The translations under genes and the position numbers were made by a program. This document shows, one piece after another, positions 31,765 through 32,900 of a DNA stretch of 32,900 nucleotides. Under the pieces are notes generated by a model, which worked only from the letters and a program-made list of their open reading frames with translations, was not told the DNA's origin and ran no database searches. Origin of the DNA: Mitsuokella sp047974105 (GTDB lineage: Bacteria; Bacillota; Negativicutes; Selenomonadales; Selenomonadaceae); contig NZ_JBHYRS010000012.1 of assembly GCF_047974105.1 (NCBI RefSeq), positions 1 to 32,900 of the forward strand. Direction: 5' to 3'. Position 1 is the first letter of the stretch; each line of letters begins with the position of its first letter.

Positions 31765-32355
31765 ATGAAGAAAATCATAGCGGCCAGTCTCATGGTCCTC
31801 GCACTCTGCCTGCTCGCACTTGGCTGCGGACAGGCTAAGCTCACTTCTCAGGAAGTCAAGGGCAGCGTGACAACGCTGCAGATGGACCTGCCATTTACGC
31901 TCGAGCAGCAGGCCAAAGAAGCTGCGGCGCAGAACGATTACGTCACGAAAATCACGGATAACCGCATCACGCAGGCCAAGGGCATGGATTTCCATCTGAC
32001 GCAGTTCACGACGTACGTCATGAATCAGGATAAGATGAAGGCCGATGCCAAGACAGCCGAAAATCAGAAGAAGTTTGAAGAAAAAGCCCTCGATGGCTAT
32101 CTGACGGCTTTTGAGAAAAATGCCAAGGCCACGGAGAAATCGCGCGATGCTAAGACGGTGACGATTTCGGGCAAGGACGCGACGGTCACGACCGTACAGT
32201 GCAAGATGAAGGGCGAGGATGAAACGCTCAAAGTCGTCTTCCTGCCGCTGCCCGAGGAGTATTGGTTCATCGCTTTTGCCTATCCAAAGGAACATGAGGA
32301 TGACCAGGGCAAGCTGGCTGACAAAATCATCAGCAGTATTCAGGTCAAGGAATAA
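31765..32355 (+). CDS. lipoprotein of unknown function
   Basis: 196 residues from ATG 31765 (AAAGGGG upstream). Residues 1-21 form a lipoprotein signal (MKKIIAASLMVLALCLLALGC, shown in parts: basic start, hydrophobic core, lipobox LALGC with lipidated C21). The mature domain is charged with alternating helix and strand: VTTLQMDLPFTL, ITKAKGMDFHL-like segments and a middle helix rich in Lys, Glu and Ala (about 90-125), then VTISGKDATVTTVQCKM and WFIAFAYPKEHEDDQG. One mature Cys is near residue 146. It is exposed outside the cytoplasmic membrane. A TATAAT box lies at about 31711-31716. Family not recognised. Confidence 0.8.
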   Translation: MKKIIAASLMVLALCLLALGCGQAKLTSQEVKGSVTTLQMDLPFTLEQQAKEAAAQNDYVTKITDNRITQAKGMDFHLTQFTTYVMNQDKMKADAKTAENQKKFEEKALDGYLTAFEKNAKATEKSRDAKTVTISGKDATVTTVQCKMKGEDETLKVVFLPLPEEYWFIAFAYPKEHEDDQGKLADKIISSIQVKE

Positions 32356-32358
32356 GCG

Positions 32359-32385
32359 TGGTAAAAAGAAAAATACTTTTTACCA
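32359..32385 (+). terminator. inverted repeat after the lipoprotein gene
   Basis: TGGTAAAAAG (32359-32368) pairs perfectly with CTTTTTACCA (32376-32385), followed by GATAATTTT. Probable terminator, though the T-tract is interrupted. Confidence 0.5.
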
Positions 32386-32440
32386 GATAATTTTCAGATA
32401 GCTTAAGCGTTTTTTCAGATTACCCTGTTACACTATGTTT

Positions 32441-32586
32441 GTCGATGGGAAAGCCGATATCCCCAAGGGCTCCCACGACAAGTGAAGTGAATCCCACTTC
32501 CTCCATTTCTCTCTAATAAGGATAAATGATTCTTTCCCAGGAGAACGGGCAGCTGCTAATCCCACAGCTGTCCGTTTTCGTTTTTT
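32441..32586 (+). ncRNA. candidate structured RNA with two alternative folds
   Basis: A TACACT box (32429-32434) precedes a stretch without a credible reading frame, ending in a strong terminator: AACGGGCAGCTG (32544-32555) with CAGCTGTCCGTT (32565-32576) and a T-run. Fold A: TTGTCG and TGGGA near 32439-32450 pair with TCCCA and CGACAA near 32471-32482, then a GAAGTG/CACTTC hairpin. Fold B: GGGAAAG with CTTTCCC (near 32533-32539) and TATCC with GGATA, closing a long stem. The two folds exclude each other. Length, about 145 nt, and a closing stem recall 6S RNA, but no identification is made. Confidence 0.35.
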
Positions 32587-32607
32587 AAGTTTTTTTGTAA
32601 AAACATG

Positions 32608-32636
32608 TTGACAAGCTGGGGAAAAGCGTGTAACAT
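32608..32636 (+). promoter_or_regulatory. rRNA operon promoter P1
   Basis: TTGACA (32608-32613), 17-bp spacer, TAACAT (32631-32636). It shares TTGACAAGCTG with the second promoter at 32750. Confidence 0.65.
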
Positions 32637-32749
32637 AATACAAGTCGCCGCGAGAGACACGGAGCACGAAGGATGAACAAGCCTTGACTGGCAAGCATCT
32701 GAAAGCAAAGGGTTTCGAGTTCAGATAAAAAAGAAATTTAAAAAATCTC

Positions 32750-32778
32750 TTGACAAGCTGAATGAGCTGCGATATAAT
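32750..32778 (+). promoter_or_regulatory. rRNA operon promoter P2
   Basis: TTGACA (32750-32755), 17-bp spacer, TATAAT (32773-32778): a perfect consensus promoter, about 140 bp downstream of P1. Confidence 0.85.
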
Positions 32779-32784
32779 AATAGA

Positions 32785-32900
32785 TGTCTTAAGGGACAGA
32801 AAACAAAAGATTCCGAAAAGACAAAGTTGTTCTTTGAAAACTAAACAATGCAACATGAATCATTTGTGATTCAAGCCAGATGTTATTAAAAACATCGATT
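32785..32900 (+). other. 16S rRNA leader (16S gene beyond right edge)
   Basis: The transcribed leader contains GTTCTTTGAAAACTAAACAA near 32829, the boxA-like and spacer sequence typical of Firmicute rRNA operons. The mature 16S start (AGAGTTTGAT) is not reached within the window. Confidence 0.75.

Noticed and set aside
32441..32586. Naming this 6S RNA
   Set aside because: The closing stem is suggestive, but the central bubble cannot be verified by eye.
32785..32900. A 16S rRNA gene in the window
   Set aside because: Only the leader is present; the mature 5' end is not reached.

Overview
The window looks like a chromosomal segment of an anaerobic, diderm Firmicute of the Negativicutes, most likely Selenomonadaceae. 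This is inferred from GC-rich coding with AT-rich spacers, Shine-Dalgarno sites of AGGAGG/GGGG type, lipoproteins, a CooS-type carbon monoxide dehydrogenase, multidomain GGDEF/EAL proteins and a Firmicute-style rRNA leader at the right end. The genus cannot be fixed from sequence reading alone.

Layout. (1) 1-4.5 kb is an accessory region. It holds a tRNA-3'-end-like remnant, a possible small RNA, two Rpn/PD-(D/E)XK nuclease genes, a two-repeat CRISPR unit of type I-F geometry (28-nt repeats, 32-nt spacer) with its own promoter and terminator, a GNAT acetyltransferase whose 3' tail is duplicated beyond the second rpn gene, and a Flp-type prepilin gene broken by a -1 frameshift at a T6 run. (2) 4.5-8.0 kb: a DASS anion transporter diverges from a two-gene unit (amino-acid binding lipoprotein plus homocysteine S-methyltransferase) whose promoter carries a perfect 11-bp inverted repeat. 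(3) 8.0-10.6 kb: an operon of a Met/His-rich membrane protein, an OmpR-type regulator and a histidine kinase, preceded by 11-bp-phased direct repeats; probably metal sensing. (4) 10.6-14.8 kb: a CpXC-domain protein, an MFS transporter, a small Cys4 protein overlapping a cytoplasmic PheC-like cyclohexadienyl dehydratase, and a NAD(P)-binding oxidoreductase. (5) 14.9-20.3 kb: a ribose operon (rbsD, LacI-type regulator, rbsK, FucP-like transporter) followed by glycerate kinase. (6) 20.4-22.7 kb: a monocistronic CooS with a His-rich N-terminus and an Asp where the C-cluster motif normally has a Cys. (7) 22.7-31.2 kb: a coiled-coil protein translationally coupled to a lipoprotein polysaccharide deacetylase, then two adjacent cyclic-di-GMP signalling proteins. 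(8) 31.2-32.9 kb: two small unknown genes, a structured candidate ncRNA, and the tandem promoters and leader of an rRNA operon whose 16S gene lies beyond the right edge.

Most worth a second look: the deviant CooS (His-rich metal-binding head, replaced C-cluster cysteine, no maturation genes nearby) and the orphan I-F-like CRISPR mini-unit without cas genes. Family calls rest on motifs and remembered family sequences; no database search was run.
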